DNA of 46,209 nt from JBBIWA01 sp037439425 (GTDB taxonomy: Bacteria; Acidobacteriota; Blastocatellia; RBC074), in the NCBI GenBank assembly GCA_037439425.1, contig JBBIWA010000041.1:1-46209 (forward strand). Reading direction: 5' to 3'. Shown here piece by piece: positions 46,082 to 46,209 of this stretch. Numbering within the stretch: the stretch's first letter is position 1; every line of letters starts with the position of its first letter. The position numbers and the translations under genes were made by a program. A model generated the notes under the pieces. It was not told the DNA's origin. It saw nothing but the letters and a program-made list of their open reading frames with translations, and ran no database searches.

Positions 46082-46209
46082 CTACTCGATAATTTCGGAG
46101 ATCGTGCCTGCACCGACCGTGCGGCCACCTTCCCGAATCGCAAAACGCAGCCCCTTCTCCATCGCTATCGGCGTGATCAACTCCACTTCCAGCGCGATGT
46201 TATCCCCTG
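46082..46209 (-). CDS. tuf: Elongation factor Tu, C-terminal end (partial)
   Basis: The last 41 or so codons of EF-Tu: DNIALEVELITPIAMEKGLR, then FAIREGGRTVGAGTISEIIE, ending with TAG at 46082-46084. The start lies beyond the right edge. It shows that TAG is a normal stop in this genome. Confidence 0.97.
   Translation of the reverse strand, partial: GDNIALEVELITPIAMEKGLRFAIREGGRTVGAGTISEIIE

Overview
The window appears to be chromosomal DNA from a diderm, moderately GC-rich bacterium. The best guess is an Acidobacteriota-like lineage, possibly Blastocatellia. This is an inference from the gene mix (Wza/Wzc-type capsule genes, a bifunctional ATP sulfurylase/APS kinase, c-type cytochrome, DUF2071, NtrC signalling) and from intergenic DNA packed with short dispersed palindromic repeats. 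No 16S gene is present to settle it.

Layout. Positions 1-3750 hold a clipped UPF0175-like start, an S23/four-helix-bundle gene whose start is lost in a repeat, a fused ATP sulfurylase/APS kinase, and a small pair on the plus strand: a damaged Phd-like antitoxin homologue and an intact retropepsin-like aspartic protease. Positions 3881-16133 are a minus-strand exopolysaccharide cluster. In transcription order it holds a FecR-like secreted protein, a TPR protein, a Wzy/WaaL-type polymerase or ligase, a Wza-type export protein, a Wzc-type tyrosine autokinase, a GDP-mannose-3,5-epimerase-like enzyme, a NodU/SxtI-type carbamoyltransferase, an SxtJ membrane protein, a 53-residue DUF5989 protein and an ABC-2 permease. 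The export and chain-length machinery is here, but there are no glycosyltransferases and no ABC ATPase.

Positions 16134-18888 are gene-poor and rich in repeats. Positions 18889-31006 are a mixed region: small cytochrome c, lipoprotein, MFS permease, alpha/beta hydrolase, DUF2071 protein, a decaying membrane-protein/DCC-oxidoreductase pair, a histidine kinase, a broken Uma2 nuclease gene, an NtrC-type regulator and purH. A secreted repeat protein follows at 31243-32658.

Positions 32936-46209 hold the conserved transcription/translation block on the minus strand, read as tuf (partial), rpmG, trnW, secE, nusG, rplK, rplA, rplJ, rplL, rpoB, rpoC. RpoB carries an N-terminal insertion with eight paired cysteines that looks like two zinc ribbons.

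The most unusual theme is the number of short repeat families that have entered or replaced coding sequence: inside the ATP sulfurylase, at the C-terminus of the TPR protein, over the start of the S23 gene and directly at the purH stop codon. The most interesting gene-level candidates are the antitoxin-like/retropepsin pair, the sxtI-J-K-like module inside an exopolysaccharide cluster, and the RpoB insertion.
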